From Pseudonocardia benzenivorans CB1190 (GTDB lineage: Bacteria > Actinomycetota > Actinomycetes > Mycobacteriales > Pseudonocardiaceae), in the NCBI RefSeq assembly GCF_000196675.2, contig NC_015312.1, positions 2,108,001-2,172,000 on the forward strand: 64,000 bases of DNA. The letters run 5' to 3'. The position numbers and the translations under genes were made by a program. A model generated the notes under the pieces. It was not told the origin of the DNA and searched no databases. It saw nothing but the letters and a program-made list of their open reading frames with translations. This document shows, one piece after another, positions 16,586 through 25,762 of this stretch (the first letter of the stretch is position 1; each line of letters begins with the position of its first letter).

Positions 16586-18691
16586 TCAGCCCGCCTGCGC
16601 CAGCGCGAACGGCAGGACCGACGGGGCGCCCGCCAGGCGTACCGCCCGGGCGGCGACCGTCATCGTCCAGCCGCTGTCGACGAGGTCGTCGACCAGCAGG
16701 ACCGGGCCGTCGAGCCCGTCGAGCGACGGCAGCGACGCCGTGTCGAACGCGTCGGCGACCGCGGCCAGCCGCTGCGCGGAGTTGTCCCGGGCGGGCGGCC
16801 GCTCCCCGCGCGGCGCGAGCGTCCCCAGCAGCGGCAACCGGCCGATCTCGGCGATCCGCCGGGCCAGCTGCGCGAGCTGGTGCGGCCGTGTACGCGACCC
16901 GATGCCGACGACCCCGACCGGCCGCTGCGCCCAGTCCCACCCGTTGAGCACGGCGACGACGGCGTCGAGCACGTCGGCGGGGACGGGCCGGTCCTCGTCG
17001 GCGAGCAGCTCCCGCAGCCGGGTGCCCCACCCGATGTCGGAGAGCCGTCCGATGACCCGTCCCTCGTCGGCGACCTCGCCCGCGGCGATCCGTCCGGACA
17101 GCGCGACGCCGATCTCCTTCATCCCGCTGGGCCACTGCTTGCGCGGCGCGAGCGGCACCCCGGGCCGGGCGATCCGCTCGGCGGCGGCGGCCGCGGCCGC
17201 GGCGTCGACCTCGGGGGAGAACACCTGCCCGGTGCAGACGTCGCAGCGCCCGCACGGTGGATCGGTCGCGGCGCCCGGGTCGTCGAGCTGCGCGCGCAGG
17301 AACGCGAGGCGGCAACGGTCGGTGGCGATGTAGTCGAGCATCGCCTGCTGCTCGACCTTGCGGGCGGCGGCGATCCGCTGGTGGCGCTCGGCGTCGTAGA
17401 ACCAGGGCTCACCGGTGGCGACCCAGCCGCCCTTGACCCGCTTGGCCGCGCCGTCGCTGTCGAGGACCTTGAGCAGCATCTCCAGCCGGGTACGCGAGAG
17501 GTCGACGCGGGTCTCGATCGACGCCGTCGACAGCGGTGAGCCGGACAGCACGTCGAGGGTCTGGCGGACCAGCGGCTCGGGCGGGAAGGCGAGGGAGGCG
17601 AAGTAGTTCCAGATGTCGCGGTCCTCGCGGCCCGGCAGCAGGACGACCTCGGCGTGGTCGAGCGCGCGGCCGGCGCGGCCGATCTGCTGGTAGTAGGCCA
17701 CCGGCGACGCCGGGGCGCCGAGGTGGACGACGAACCCCAGGTCGGGCTTGTCGAACCCCATGCCGAGCGCGGACGTCGCCACCAGCGCCTTGACGCGGTT
17801 GCCGAGGAGGTCGGCCTCGGCGGCGAGCCGGGCCTCGGGGTCGGTCTTGCCGGTGTAGGAGGCGACGGCGTACCCGCGCTCGCGCAGGAACTCGGCGACC
17901 TCCTCGGCCGCCTGGATCGTCAGCGTGTAGACGATGCCTGCGCCCGGCAGCTCGTCGAGCCGGGAGGCGAGCCAACCCATCCGCTGCGCGGGCGTGGCCA
18001 GCTGCACCACCGACAGGCACAGGCTGTCGCGGTCGAGCGTGCCGCGCAGCACCAGGGGCTCGCCCGAGGACAGCCCGAGCTGTTCGGTGACGTCGACGAC
18101 GACGCGGTCGTTCGCCGTGGCGGTGGTGGCCAGCACGGGGATGCCGTCGGGCAGGTCGGCGATCAGGTTGCGCAGGCGCCGGTAGTCGGGCCGGAAGTCG
18201 TGCCCCCAGTCCGACACGCAGTGCGCCTCGTCGACGACGAGCATCCCGGCGCTCGCGGTGAGCCGGGGGAGCACCCGGTCGCGGAAGTCGGGGTTGTTGA
18301 GCCGCTCGGGGCTGACGAGCAGCACGTCGACCTCACCCGCGTCGATCGCGGCGTACGTGGCGTCCCAGTCGTCGATGTTGGCGGAGTTGACCGTCGCCGC
18401 GTGGATGCCGGCGCGCGCCGCGGCGTCGATCTGGTTGCGCATCAGGGCCAGCAGGGGGGAGACGATCACGGTGGGGCCGGCGCCCTGCTCGCGCAGCAGA
18501 CCCGTCGCCACGAAGTAGACCGCCGACTTGCCCCATCCCGTGCGCTGCACGACGAGCGCGCGCCTGCGTTCGGCGACCAGCGCGTGGATCGCCGTCCACT
18601 GGTCCTCGCGGAGCCGCGCCCCGGGGCCGGCCAGACCCGCGAGGAGCTCCTCGGCGCGGTCGCGCAGGGCGGGTGCGGTGAGGGGAGCCAT
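16586..18691 (-). CDS. recQ: RecQ-family DNA helicase with C-terminal phosphoribosyltransferase-like domain
   Basis: This 701-residue superfamily 2 helicase unwinds DNA 3'-5' in repair. It has Walker A 'QRTGWGKSAVYF' (about 50-60; Trp inside the loop is usual for this actinobacterial branch) and the DEAH box 'VVDEAHCVSDWGHDFRP'. The helicase C domain holds 'QQIGRAGR', followed by a zinc-binding Cys set ('RCRLAFL' ... 'CGRCDVC', about 455-485). In place of an HRDC domain the end carries 'PVLLVDDLVDSGWTMT' (about 667-682), which is the PRPP-binding motif of type I phosphoribosyltransferases. ATG at 18691 is the natural start; the 110-residue upstream extension lies antisense to the MoxR gene. 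It diverges from 18819. Confidence 0.9.
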   Translation of the reverse strand: MAPLTAPALRDRAEELLAGLAGPGARLREDQWTAIHALVAERRRALVVQRTGWGKSAVYFVATGLLREQGAGPTVIVSPLLALMRNQIDAAARAGIHAATVNSANIDDWDATYAAIDAGEVDVLLVSPERLNNPDFRDRVLPRLTASAGMLVVDEAHCVSDWGHDFRPDYRRLRNLIADLPDGIPVLATTATANDRVVVDVTEQLGLSSGEPLVLRGTLDRDSLCLSVVQLATPAQRMGWLASRLDELPGAGIVYTLTIQAAEEVAEFLRERGYAVASYTGKTDPEARLAAEADLLGNRVKALVATSALGMGFDKPDLGFVVHLGAPASPVAYYQQIGRAGRALDHAEVVLLPGREDRDIWNYFASLAFPPEPLVRQTLDVLSGSPLSTASIETRVDLSRTRLEMLLKVLDSDGAAKRVKGGWVATGEPWFYDAERHQRIAAARKVEQQAMLDYIATDRCRLAFLRAQLDDPGAATDPPCGRCDVCTGQVFSPEVDAAAAAAAAERIARPGVPLAPRKQWPSGMKEIGVALSGRIAAGEVADEGRVIGRLSDIGWGTRLRELLADEDRPVPADVLDAVVAVLNGWDWAQRPVGVVGIGSRTRPHQLAQLARRIAEIGRLPLLGTLAPRGERPPARDNSAQRLAAVADAFDTASLPSLDGLDGPVLLVDDLVDSGWTMTVAARAVRLAGAPSVLPFALAQAG

Positions 18692-18818
18692 ACGGACATG
18701 GTGCCCGCCGCCACCGACGTTTCCACACCGGTCTCCGGTGAGACACCACGGCGCCCGGGTTGTGACTCGCGGCACCCAATGAGACGGGCCTGGGCGAATC
18801 CGGGTCCAGGAAGGCAGG

Positions 18819-19703
18819 ATGCCTGACGTGAGCCCTCTCCAGTCGCCGGCGTTCGGCTCGGTCGCCGACGTCACCGAACGTCTGGCCGCTGTCGGGTACC
18901 TCGCGTCGACCGCGGTCGCCACCACCGTGTTCCTGGCCGACCGCCTCGGCAAGCCGCTGCTGGTCGAGGGCCCGGCCGGCGTCGGGAAGACAGAGCTGGC
19001 CAAGGCCGTCGCCGAGTCGACCAAGGCGGAGCTCGTCCGGCTGCAGTGCTACGAGGGCATCGACGAGGCGCGCGCGCTCTACGAGTGGAACCACGCCAAG
19101 CAGCTGCTGCGCATCACCGCGGGCCAGGGCAACGAGGACTGGGACCGCACCCGCGACGACGTGTTCTCCGAGGAGTTCCTGCTGCCGCGGCCGCTGCTCA
19201 CCGCGATCCGCCGCCCCGACCCGACGGTGCTGCTCGTCGACGAGATCGACAAGGCCGACGTCGAGGTCGAGGGGCTGTTGCTGGAGGTCCTGTCGGACTA
19301 CCAGGTGACGGTCCCTGAGATGGGCACGATCACCGCGACCCGCAAGCCGTTCGCGCTGCTCACGTCCAACTCCACGCGTGAGCTGTCCGAGGCGCTCAAG
19401 CGCCGCTGCCTGTTCCTGCACCTGGACTTCCCCGATGCCGATCTGGAGCGGCGGATCGTCGCGAGCCGGGTGCCGGAGCTCACCGAGGCCCTCACGGATG
19501 CGCTGGTCCGCACCGTCCGGGTGCTGCGCGGGCTGGAGCTGCGCAAGGCGCCGTCGGTCGCCGAGACGATCGACTGGGGCCGCACGCTGCTCGCGCTGGG
19601 CATGGACACCCTCGACGACGACGCCGTCCGCGCGACCCTCGGCGTCGTCCTCAAGCACCAGTCCGACCAGGTCAAGGCCGCCGCCGAGCTACGGTTGAAC
19701 TGA
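18819..19703 (+). CDS. MoxR-type AAA ATPase
   Basis: This 294-residue AAA+ chaperone-like ATPase has Walker A 'GPAGVGKTEL' (Lys57-Thr58) and Walker B 'LLVDEIDKAD'. Sensor and arginine-finger regions are present ('LLTSNSTRELSEALKRRC'). MoxR proteins work with VWA-domain partners to insert metals or mature enzyme complexes; the CoxD/CoxE pair of CO dehydrogenase is the best studied. The partner begins at 19703 overlapping this stop (TGATG). No CO dehydrogenase subunits are nearby, so the client is unknown. 'AGGAAGGCAGG' precedes the ATG. Confidence 0.9.
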   Translation: MPDVSPLQSPAFGSVADVTERLAAVGYLASTAVATTVFLADRLGKPLLVEGPAGVGKTELAKAVAESTKAELVRLQCYEGIDEARALYEWNHAKQLLRITAGQGNEDWDRTRDDVFSEEFLLPRPLLTAIRRPDPTVLLVDEIDKADVEVEGLLLEVLSDYQVTVPEMGTITATRKPFALLTSNSTRELSEALKRRCLFLHLDFPDADLERRIVASRVPELTEALTDALVRTVRVLRGLELRKAPSVAETIDWGRTLLALGMDTLDDDAVRATLGVVLKHQSDQVKAAAELRLN

Positions 19704-21121
19704 TGGTCGTCGCCGCCCCGCACGGGCTCCCCGGGCACCTCGTCGACTTCGTCGCGGCGCTGCGCAGCCACGGGGTCGCCGTCGGGCCGGGGGAGACGAT
19801 CGACGCCGCGACGGTGCTCACCGCGGTCGACCTGCTGCACCGCGACCAGCTCCGCGAGGGGCTCGCCGCCGCGGTGCTGCGCCGCTCCGGGCAGCGCAAG
19901 GTCTTCGACACGCTCTTCGACCTGTACTTCCCGGCGGCGATCGGCGCCGGCACCGCCGAGGTCGACGTCCCGCGCGTCGGCGACGACGAGGACGGCGCCG
20001 TCGACGTCGAGGCCCTGCGCGACGTGCTCGCCGATCTGCTGCGCGACGGCGACGACGCGGCGCTCGCCGAGCTGGCACGTGCCGTCGTCGAGGCGCTGGC
20101 CCGCACCGGGAGCTCCGGGCAGGGCGGGCGGCCCGGGGCGCAGCCGAGCTGGTCGGCCTACCAGGCGCTGCGGATGCTCTCCCCGGAGACGCTGCTCGCG
20201 CGCATCCTCGACGCGCTGCGCGACCCCGACGTCGAACCCGGCTCGTTCGCCGACGAGGTGCTGCGCCGCGAGATCCGCGACCGCATCGCCCGGTTCCGCG
20301 ACATGATCACCGACGAGGTCCGGCGGCGCACCGCCGAGACCCGCGGCCGCGAGCAGGTGGCGCGCACGGCCGTCCCCAAGCAGGCGGAGCAGGTCGAGTT
20401 CCTGTCGGCCTACGCGGGGCAGCTCGCCGAGCTGCGGCGCACGGTGCACCCGCTGGCCCGGCGCCTCGCGGCCCGGCTCGCGGTGCGCCGCAAGCACGCC
20501 AAGCGCGGCGAGCTCGACATGCGCCGGACGCTGCGCCGGTCGATGTCCACCGGCGGGGTCCCGATCAGGCCCGCCTACCGGACCCGCCGTCCGGGGCGGC
20601 CCGACCTCGTCGTGCTCTGCGACGTCTCCGGCTCGGTCGCGGGGTTCAGCCACTTCACGCTGCTGCTGGTCCAGGCACTGCGCGAGCAGTTCAGCAAGGT
20701 GCGGGTGTTCGCGTTCGTCGAACGTGCCGACGAGGTGACGCACCTCTTCGAGCCCGGTGCGGAGCTCTCCGGCGTGATGAACCGGGTGCTGCGGGAGGCG
20801 TCGCTCGTCGCGTTCGACGGGCACAGCGACTACGGCGGCTCGTTCGGGTCGTTCGCCGAGTACTGGTCCGACGCGCTCACCCCGCGTAGCTCGCTGCTGA
20901 TCCTCGGCGACGCCCGGACCAACTACCGCGACCCCAACCTGACGGTGCTGCGCCGGCTCGCGGGCCAGGCCCGGCACGCGCACTGGCTCAACCCGGAGCC
21001 GCGCCGGCAGTGGGGCACCGGCGACTCGGCCGCCCTGCGCTACGCCGACGTCGTGCCGATGCACGAGTGCCGCACCGCCGCCCAGCTCGCCGACGTCGTG
21101 GAGTCCCTCCTCCCGATCTAG
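19703..21121 (+). CDS. VWA domain-containing CoxE-like protein
   Basis: The 472-residue partner of the MoxR ATPase has a helical N-terminal part of about 290 residues. A von Willebrand A domain follows, with MIDAS motif 'CDVSGSVAGFSHF' at about residue 306 and a later 'YGGSFGSFAEYW'. It likely binds Mg2+ through Asp-x-Ser-x-Ser and bridges the ATPase to its client. Translation is coupled through the TGATG overlap. Confidence 0.88.
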   Translation: MVVAAPHGLPGHLVDFVAALRSHGVAVGPGETIDAATVLTAVDLLHRDQLREGLAAAVLRRSGQRKVFDTLFDLYFPAAIGAGTAEVDVPRVGDDEDGAVDVEALRDVLADLLRDGDDAALAELARAVVEALARTGSSGQGGRPGAQPSWSAYQALRMLSPETLLARILDALRDPDVEPGSFADEVLRREIRDRIARFRDMITDEVRRRTAETRGREQVARTAVPKQAEQVEFLSAYAGQLAELRRTVHPLARRLAARLAVRRKHAKRGELDMRRTLRRSMSTGGVPIRPAYRTRRPGRPDLVVLCDVSGSVAGFSHFTLLLVQALREQFSKVRVFAFVERADEVTHLFEPGAELSGVMNRVLREASLVAFDGHSDYGGSFGSFAEYWSDALTPRSSLLILGDARTNYRDPNLTVLRRLAGQARHAHWLNPEPRRQWGTGDSAALRYADVVPMHECRTAAQLADVVESLLPI

Positions 21122-21244
21122 CCCCCGTGAGTGACGCTGCTGCGCCGCGCCGGCTGCGGCTCCGGCAGCCCGCTGCCGGTGCGGCTCGGCGCCTCCTCGC
21201 GCTCGCGGCACTGCAGGCCTGCCTCGGTCGACCCTGCAGCCAGT

Positions 21245-21284
21245 GAACATGCCGCTTTATGTATATGCGGGAAGCGGTATGTTC
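21245..21284. promoter_or_regulatory. probable ArsR operator
   Basis: The 13-base arms at 21245-21257 (GAACATGCCGCTT) and 21272-21284 (AAGCGGTATGTTC) are inverted repeats with one mismatch around a 14-base AT-richer centre. That centre holds TATGTATATG, the only such AT stretch for kilobases. The element ends 5 bases before the GTG of the ArsR gene, as expected for an autoregulated promoter of a leaderless or nearly leaderless transcript. Confidence 0.6.
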
Positions 21285-21289
21285 GGGGC

Positions 21290-21610
21290 GTGTCCGAGCC
21301 GTTCGCCGTCGTCGCCGACCCCACGCGCCGTCGCGTCCTCGACCTGCTGCGCACCCGCCCGCGGACCGTCACCGAGCTGGTCGACGCACTGGGCGTCAGC
21401 CAGCCGACCGTCTCCAAGCACCTGCGGGTGCTGCGCGAGGCGGGTGTCGTGACGGTCCGCGCCGAGGCGCAACGCCGCTGGTACGAGCTGCGCCCCGAGC
21501 CGCTCGCCGCGATCGACGACTGGCTCGCGCCCTACCGCTGGATGTGGGCCGACCGCCTCGACACGCTCGGCCGCCACCTCGACACGATGGAGGACGACCC
21601 CGATGCCTGA
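21290..21610 (+). CDS. ArsR-family winged-helix repressor
   Basis: This 106-residue repressor is essentially one HTH_20/ArsR domain: 'VVADPTRRRVLDLLRTRP', then 'LVDALGVSQPTVSKHLRVL' as helix-turn-helix, and a wing with 'RRWYELRPEPLAAIDDWL'. No Cys metal site is present, so it belongs to the non-metal group that is paired with SRPBCC genes. GTG 21290 begins 'MSEPFAVVADPTRR', the family N-terminus; the upstream extension from 21131 is out of family. The following gene overlaps by 8 bases. Confidence 0.88.
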   Translation: MSEPFAVVADPTRRRVLDLLRTRPRTVTELVDALGVSQPTVSKHLRVLREAGVVTVRAEAQRRWYELRPEPLAAIDDWLAPYRWMWADRLDTLGRHLDTMEDDPDA

Positions 21611-21905
21611 GGATCAGGTCGGCCCCGCCGCCGACCGCTGGGCGCTGCGCCTCGAACGCCGCTACCCCCACCCCGTCGAGAAGGTCTGGGGCGCCGTGAC
21701 CGAACCGGCGCACCTCGCGCAGTGGTTCCCGTCCACGGTGGAGGTCGACCTGCGGGTCGGCGGGGCGATGCGGTTCGGGTTCGGCGACGAGATGGTCGTG
21801 ACCGGTGAGGCCGCCGAGCGCGACGCCGCCGTCGACCAGTGGGGGAGCGGGGCGGTCGCGCACGTCGCCGCCCGGGCCGCGGCCTGGGCGCACTCGCATG
21901 CCTGA
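21603..21905 (+). pseudogene. truncated SRPBCC (AHSA1-like) protein
   Basis: The first 75 residues ('RLERRYPHPVEKVWGAVTEPAHLAQWFPSTVEVDLRVGG' in two adjoining blocks) are a good START/AHSA1 N-terminus. The protein then ends after 100 residues, where the family runs to about 150-180. The central strands ('FTW...') and the C-terminal helix are missing. The tail after residue 75 ('VDQWGSGAVAHV') is unrelated. I read it as an internally deleted remnant of the usual ArsR partner. A functional mini-protein cannot be excluded because the frame itself is clean. Confidence 0.55.
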
Positions 21906-21954
21906 GCGCCGGGTACCCTCGCCGCGTGGAGATCGACCGCGCCGCCGGTACGCG

Positions 21955-22365
21955 GTGAGCCTGCGCCGATCCGGTCGCCGCGCCGGCACCCCCGCTGCCG
22001 CGCCGTGCACCGTGACCGTCTGCCGCGGCTGCTGCTGCGGGACCGACCGCAAGCACCCCGGCGTCGACCACGCCGCGCAGCTGTCCCGCATCACCGACGG
22101 GATCGGCACGGCCGGGCGGGTGCGCGTCAGCGACTGCCTCGACGCCTGTGCGCAGTCCAACGTGGTCGTGGTCGCGCCGTCGACGGCCGGCCGCGCCGCG
22201 GGCGCCCGGCCCGTCTGGCTGCGCGACGTGCTCGACGCCGACGTCACCGAGGACGTCGTGACCTGGGTGCGGGCGGGCGGGCCCGGCGTCGCCGATCCGC
22301 CGGACCTGCTCGACCTGTTCGTCTTCACCCCGGCGCGGAAGGTGCGCGCGCAGCTCGACCGCTGA
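21955..22365 (+). CDS. thioredoxin-like [2Fe-2S] ferredoxin-domain protein
   Basis: The product (about 136 residues) contains 'CTVTVCRGCCCGTDRKHPG' followed about 35 residues later by 'VRVSDCLDACAQSNVVVVAP'. The C-x(n)-C ... C-xxx-C pattern is that of thioredoxin-fold [2Fe-2S] proteins, such as the NuoE-like and (2Fe-2S) ferredoxin domain families. An electron-transfer or sensing role is likely. The start is uncertain: GTG 21955 gives the shortest leader before the domain, and ATG 21898 would overlap the preceding gene by 8 bases. Confidence 0.7.
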   Translation: MSLRRSGRRAGTPAAAPCTVTVCRGCCCGTDRKHPGVDHAAQLSRITDGIGTAGRVRVSDCLDACAQSNVVVVAPSTAGRAAGARPVWLRDVLDADVTEDVVTWVRAGGPGVADPPDLLDLFVFTPARKVRAQLDR

Positions 22366-22428
22366 TCCGGGTGCCGAGCCTGCGGGCGCCGCGGCCGTCC
22401 GTGTTCGGGAGATCCGTATCGTGACGTC

Positions 22429-25400
22429 GTGGTCACGGTGTCCGTCCTCGGTCCGCTGCGCGCGGCCGTCGACGACCGCGCCGCCGATCTGGGCGGCCGC
22501 CGGCAGCGGGCCGTGCTGGCCCGGCTCGCCGTCGCCGCCGGGTCGCCCGTCTCGGCCGACCTGCTCGTCGAGGACATCTGGTCGGGCGAACCGCCGCCGC
22601 GGGCCCTCGCGGCCCTCCAGGTCCACATCTCGCACCTGCGGCGGATTCTCGAACCCGCCCGCCCGCCGCGGGCCCCGGCGACGGTCCTGGTCAGCGTTGC
22701 GCCCGGCTACGCCCTGCGGCTCGACGACGACGCGCTCGACGCCCGTCGGTTCACCCGCCTGCTCGACGACGCCGCGGGCCGGCCCCCCGAGGCGGCGCAG
22801 GGGACGCTGCGGGCGGCGCTCGCGTGCTGGGCGGGCCCCGCGTACGGCGAGTTCGCCGACGAGCCGTGGGCCGCACCGGAGGCGGCCCGGCTGGAGGAGC
22901 TGCGCCTGCAGGCCGTGGAGCGGCTGGCCGAGGCCCGGCTGGCGACCGGTGAGGACGCCGCCGTCGTCCCCGACCTGGACCGGCACGTGCACGACCACCC
23001 GCTGCGCGAACCGGCGGTCCGGCTGCTCGCGCTCGCCCTCTACCGGGCGGGCCGGCAGGCCGACGCGCTGGCGGTGCTGGCTCGGGTCCGGCGGAGGCTG
23101 GCCGACGAGCTGGGCGTCGATCCCGGCCCGCCGTTGCAGGACCTGGAACGCGACGTCCTGGCCCAGGCGCCCCACCTGGTCGTGCGGTCGGCCCCCGCAC
23201 CCGCGCCGATGCGGCCCGCGCCCCCGCCGCCCGCGCCGGTGCCCGTCGTCGACCGGACGGCCCTGCTCGGCCGGGCCGCCGAGCTCGACCGGCTGCGCGC
23301 CGCGGCGACCCGGGCCGGCACGCCCGGGCCGCAGGTCGTGCTCGTCTCCGCGGACGCGGGCGTGGGGAAGACGACGCTCGTCGAGGCCTTCCGCGCCGAG
23401 CTCGCCGCGGGCGGCTGGGTGACCGTCGTCGGGCGCTGCCCGGAGGCCGAGGGCGCCCCGCCGGGCTGGCCGTGGCGGGAGATCGTCACGTCGCTGACCG
23501 CGGCGCACCCGCCCGCGCCCGAGCTGGCCGACCGCCTCGCCCCGCTGCTCGACGCCGGCCCCGTCACCCGGGACCGCACCTTCTGGCTCGCGACGGCGGT
23601 CGCCGACCTGCTCGCCTCGCGCACCGCGACGGCGCCGGTGCTGGTCGTGCTCGAGGACCTGCACCGCGCCGACGGCGAATCCCTCCAGCTGCTCCGCACG
23701 GTGGCGGGAGGCCTTGCGGGACAGCGCCTTCTCGTCGTCGCGACACTACGGCCCACGGAGGCGGGCGACGACCTCACCGCCACCTTCGCCGCGCTGGCGG
23801 GGCCGATCGGCGACCGGATCGAGCTGGCCGGGCTCGACCCGGACTCGGTGGCCGAGCTGCTGCGGCGCAACGGGTCCGGGGCTCTGACCGCCGAGCAGGT
23901 CGCCCGGGTCGTCGACCGCACCGATGGCAACCCGCTGTTCGTGCGGGAGACCGCGCGGCTCGCCGCGGCCGAGGGCTGGGGAACCGCCGCGACGGCCGTC
24001 CCTGCCGGGGTGCGCGACGTCCTGCGGCGCAGGCTCGCGCGGCTGCCCGCGCAGGCCCGGACGGTGCTGCGGCAGGCCGCGATCCTGGGACGCGACGTCG
24101 ACGTCGACACCCTGCTCGCGCTCGTCGGCGCGGCGGGGGAGGACGAGGCGCTCGACGCGCTGGAGCTGGGCGTGCTGTCCGGGCTGCTCACCGAGCCCGA
24201 CGCGGGACGCGTCCGGTTCGCCCACGTCCTGGTGCGCGACACGCTCTACGAGGACATGCCCCGGCTGCGCCGGACCCGCGCCCACGCGGCCGCGCTCGCC
24301 GCCGTCTCGACGGTGCGGCCCGGCGACCGCAGCGCGTTGGCCCACCACGCGCTCGCCGCGGGTGCGGCCGTCGACCCGGCGCGTGCGGTCGTCCTCGCCT
24401 CGGACGCCGCCAGGGCCGCGGCGGCCGCGGGAGCGCACCGGCAGGCCGCGGAGCTGTGGGCGGCCGTCGCCGACCGCGCCGACGCCGCCGGCCTGGATCG
24501 CGAGGCCCGCCTCGACGTCCTGTGCGCGCACGTCTCGGCACTGGCGCACTCGGGTGCGACGGGTCCCGCCGTGCGGCGCCGCGCGGAGGCACTCGACCTC
24601 GCGCTGGCCGCGCCCGCGGTCCCCGACGACGTCCTCGTCCGCGTCGTGAACTGCTACGACGCTCCGGTGTCCTGGACCCTGCGGGCGGACAACACCGTCG
24701 ACACCCGGCTCGTGGAGGTGCTCGACGGGCTGCTCGCGCGGGTGCCGGCCGATCGGGTCGCGGCGCGGGTCCGGTTGCTGACGTCGCTGGTGTTCGAGAT
24801 CGAGGGGGAGCAGGAGGAACGGGTCCGCGAGCTGACGGCGCAGGCCCTCGCGCTGACCGAGGGTGCGGCCACCGACACCGACACCGGCGCCGGCCCCGCA
24901 CTGCGCTGCCTCGCCCTCAACGCGCGCTTCTACGCGATCTTCGGGCCGGACCTGTGGCACGAGATGAAGGGCGTCGGCACGGAGCTGGTCGAGGTGGCCA
25001 CCCGCGCGGGCCTGCCCGGCTACCGCGCACAGGGTCTGCACCTGCTGTTCATGGACGCGGCGTCGGAACGGGATCTCGACGCGGCGCAACGCCACGTCGA
25101 CGACGCCGTCGCCGCCGCTCCTGGCGGCCAGCTCGGCTTCACCCTCGGGTGGTCGGCCATCTTCTCCGCGCTGCGCGCGCTCGTCGCCGGGGAGTTCGAC
25201 GCGGCCGCGGCCGGCTACGCCGAGATCGGCGCGCGGCTCGAGGCGGGTGGGGTGACCAACGCCGGGCTGATCGCCCTCCTGGGTGGGCTCGCCGTCGCGC
25301 ACGCCCGCGGCCGGATCGACGACCAGCTCGTCGCGGTGCTGGGGATGGTGCACGAGCGGGCTCCCGTCGAGGCCGCCGAGGCGTACGCGCTCGCCCTGGT

Positions 25401-25752
25401 GCTGGCGGGCGACCTCGGGCGGGCGCGCCAGGTATGGCGGCCCGACGTGCCCCAGCGCCGGACGTACTACTGGCAGCTCGGGATGGCGATGCGGGCGGAG
25501 ACCGCCGTCGCGCTCGGCGACCGCGAGGTGGCCGGCGAGTGCTACGACGCGCTGCAGCCCTGGGCCGGGACGTTCGCCGGGCTCTCCAGCGGCACCGTCA
25601 CTCTGGGACCCGTCGACGAGAGTCTCGGCAGGCTCGCGCGGCTGCTCGGGCTGCCCGCCGACGAGCATTTCCGCGCCGCGGCGGCCCTGGCACGCGGGCT
25701 CGGCGCACACCACTGGGCCGCGCGGGCCGAGGCCGCCCTCGCGGCCCGCTGA
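22429..25752 (+). CDS. AfsR/SARP-type regulator with BTAD and AAA domains
   Basis: This is a 1107-residue regulator. The winged-helix OmpR-like domain (about 1-95) begins 'VSVLGPLRAAVDD'. The bacterial transcriptional activation domain follows (about 100-245, ending 'LADELGVDPGPPLQDLER'). The AAA/STAND module (about 275-500) has 'SADAGVGKTTLVEAF' and 'VVLEDLHRADGESLQLL'. The rest is alpha-helical TPR-like sequence without a C-terminal LuxR helix-turn-helix. SARPs bind direct repeats and activate secondary metabolism, but no biosynthetic cluster is next to it here. The start is GTG 22429. Its gene and the hemerythrin gene converge with 10 bases between stops. Confidence 0.85.
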   Translation: MVTVSVLGPLRAAVDDRAADLGGRRQRAVLARLAVAAGSPVSADLLVEDIWSGEPPPRALAALQVHISHLRRILEPARPPRAPATVLVSVAPGYALRLDDDALDARRFTRLLDDAAGRPPEAAQGTLRAALACWAGPAYGEFADEPWAAPEAARLEELRLQAVERLAEARLATGEDAAVVPDLDRHVHDHPLREPAVRLLALALYRAGRQADALAVLARVRRRLADELGVDPGPPLQDLERDVLAQAPHLVVRSAPAPAPMRPAPPPPAPVPVVDRTALLGRAAELDRLRAAATRAGTPGPQVVLVSADAGVGKTTLVEAFRAELAAGGWVTVVGRCPEAEGAPPGWPWREIVTSLTAAHPPAPELADRLAPLLDAGPVTRDRTFWLATAVADLLASRTATAPVLVVLEDLHRADGESLQLLRTVAGGLAGQRLLVVATLRPTEAGDDLTATFAALAGPIGDRIELAGLDPDSVAELLRRNGSGALTAEQVARVVDRTDGNPLFVRETARLAAAEGWGTAATAVPAGVRDVLRRRLARLPAQARTVLRQAAILGRDVDVDTLLALVGAAGEDEALDALELGVLSGLLTEPDAGRVRFAHVLVRDTLYEDMPRLRRTRAHAAALAAVSTVRPGDRSALAHHALAAGAAVDPARAVVLASDAARAAAAAGAHRQAAELWAAVADRADAAGLDREARLDVLCAHVSALAHSGATGPAVRRRAEALDLALAAPAVPDDVLVRVVNCYDAPVSWTLRADNTVDTRLVEVLDGLLARVPADRVAARVRLLTSLVFEIEGEQEERVRELTAQALALTEGAATDTDTGAGPALRCLALNARFYAIFGPDLWHEMKGVGTELVEVATRAGLPGYRAQGLHLLFMDAASERDLDAAQRHVDDAVAAAPGGQLGFTLGWSAIFSALRALVAGEFDAAAAGYAEIGARLEAGGVTNAGLIALLGGLAVAHARGRIDDQLVAVLGMVHERAPVEAAEAYALALVLAGDLGRARQVWRPDVPQRRTYYWQLGMAMRAETAVALGDREVAGECYDALQPWAGTFAGLSSGTVTLGPVDESLGRLARLLGLPADEHFRAAAALARGLGAHHWAARAEAALAAR

Positions 25753-25762
25753 CCGGTCCCGG

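Noticed and set aside
18819..21121. MoxR/VWA pair as evidence for CO dehydrogenase
   Set aside because: No coxL, coxM or coxS or molybdopterin genes in the window. MoxR/VWA pairs serve several other systems.
22429..25752. The SARP regulator as the marker of a biosynthetic gene cluster
   Set aside because: Flanking genes are hemerythrin, SPW, ArsR and ferredoxin-like genes. No synthase, tailoring enzyme or transporter set is adjacent.
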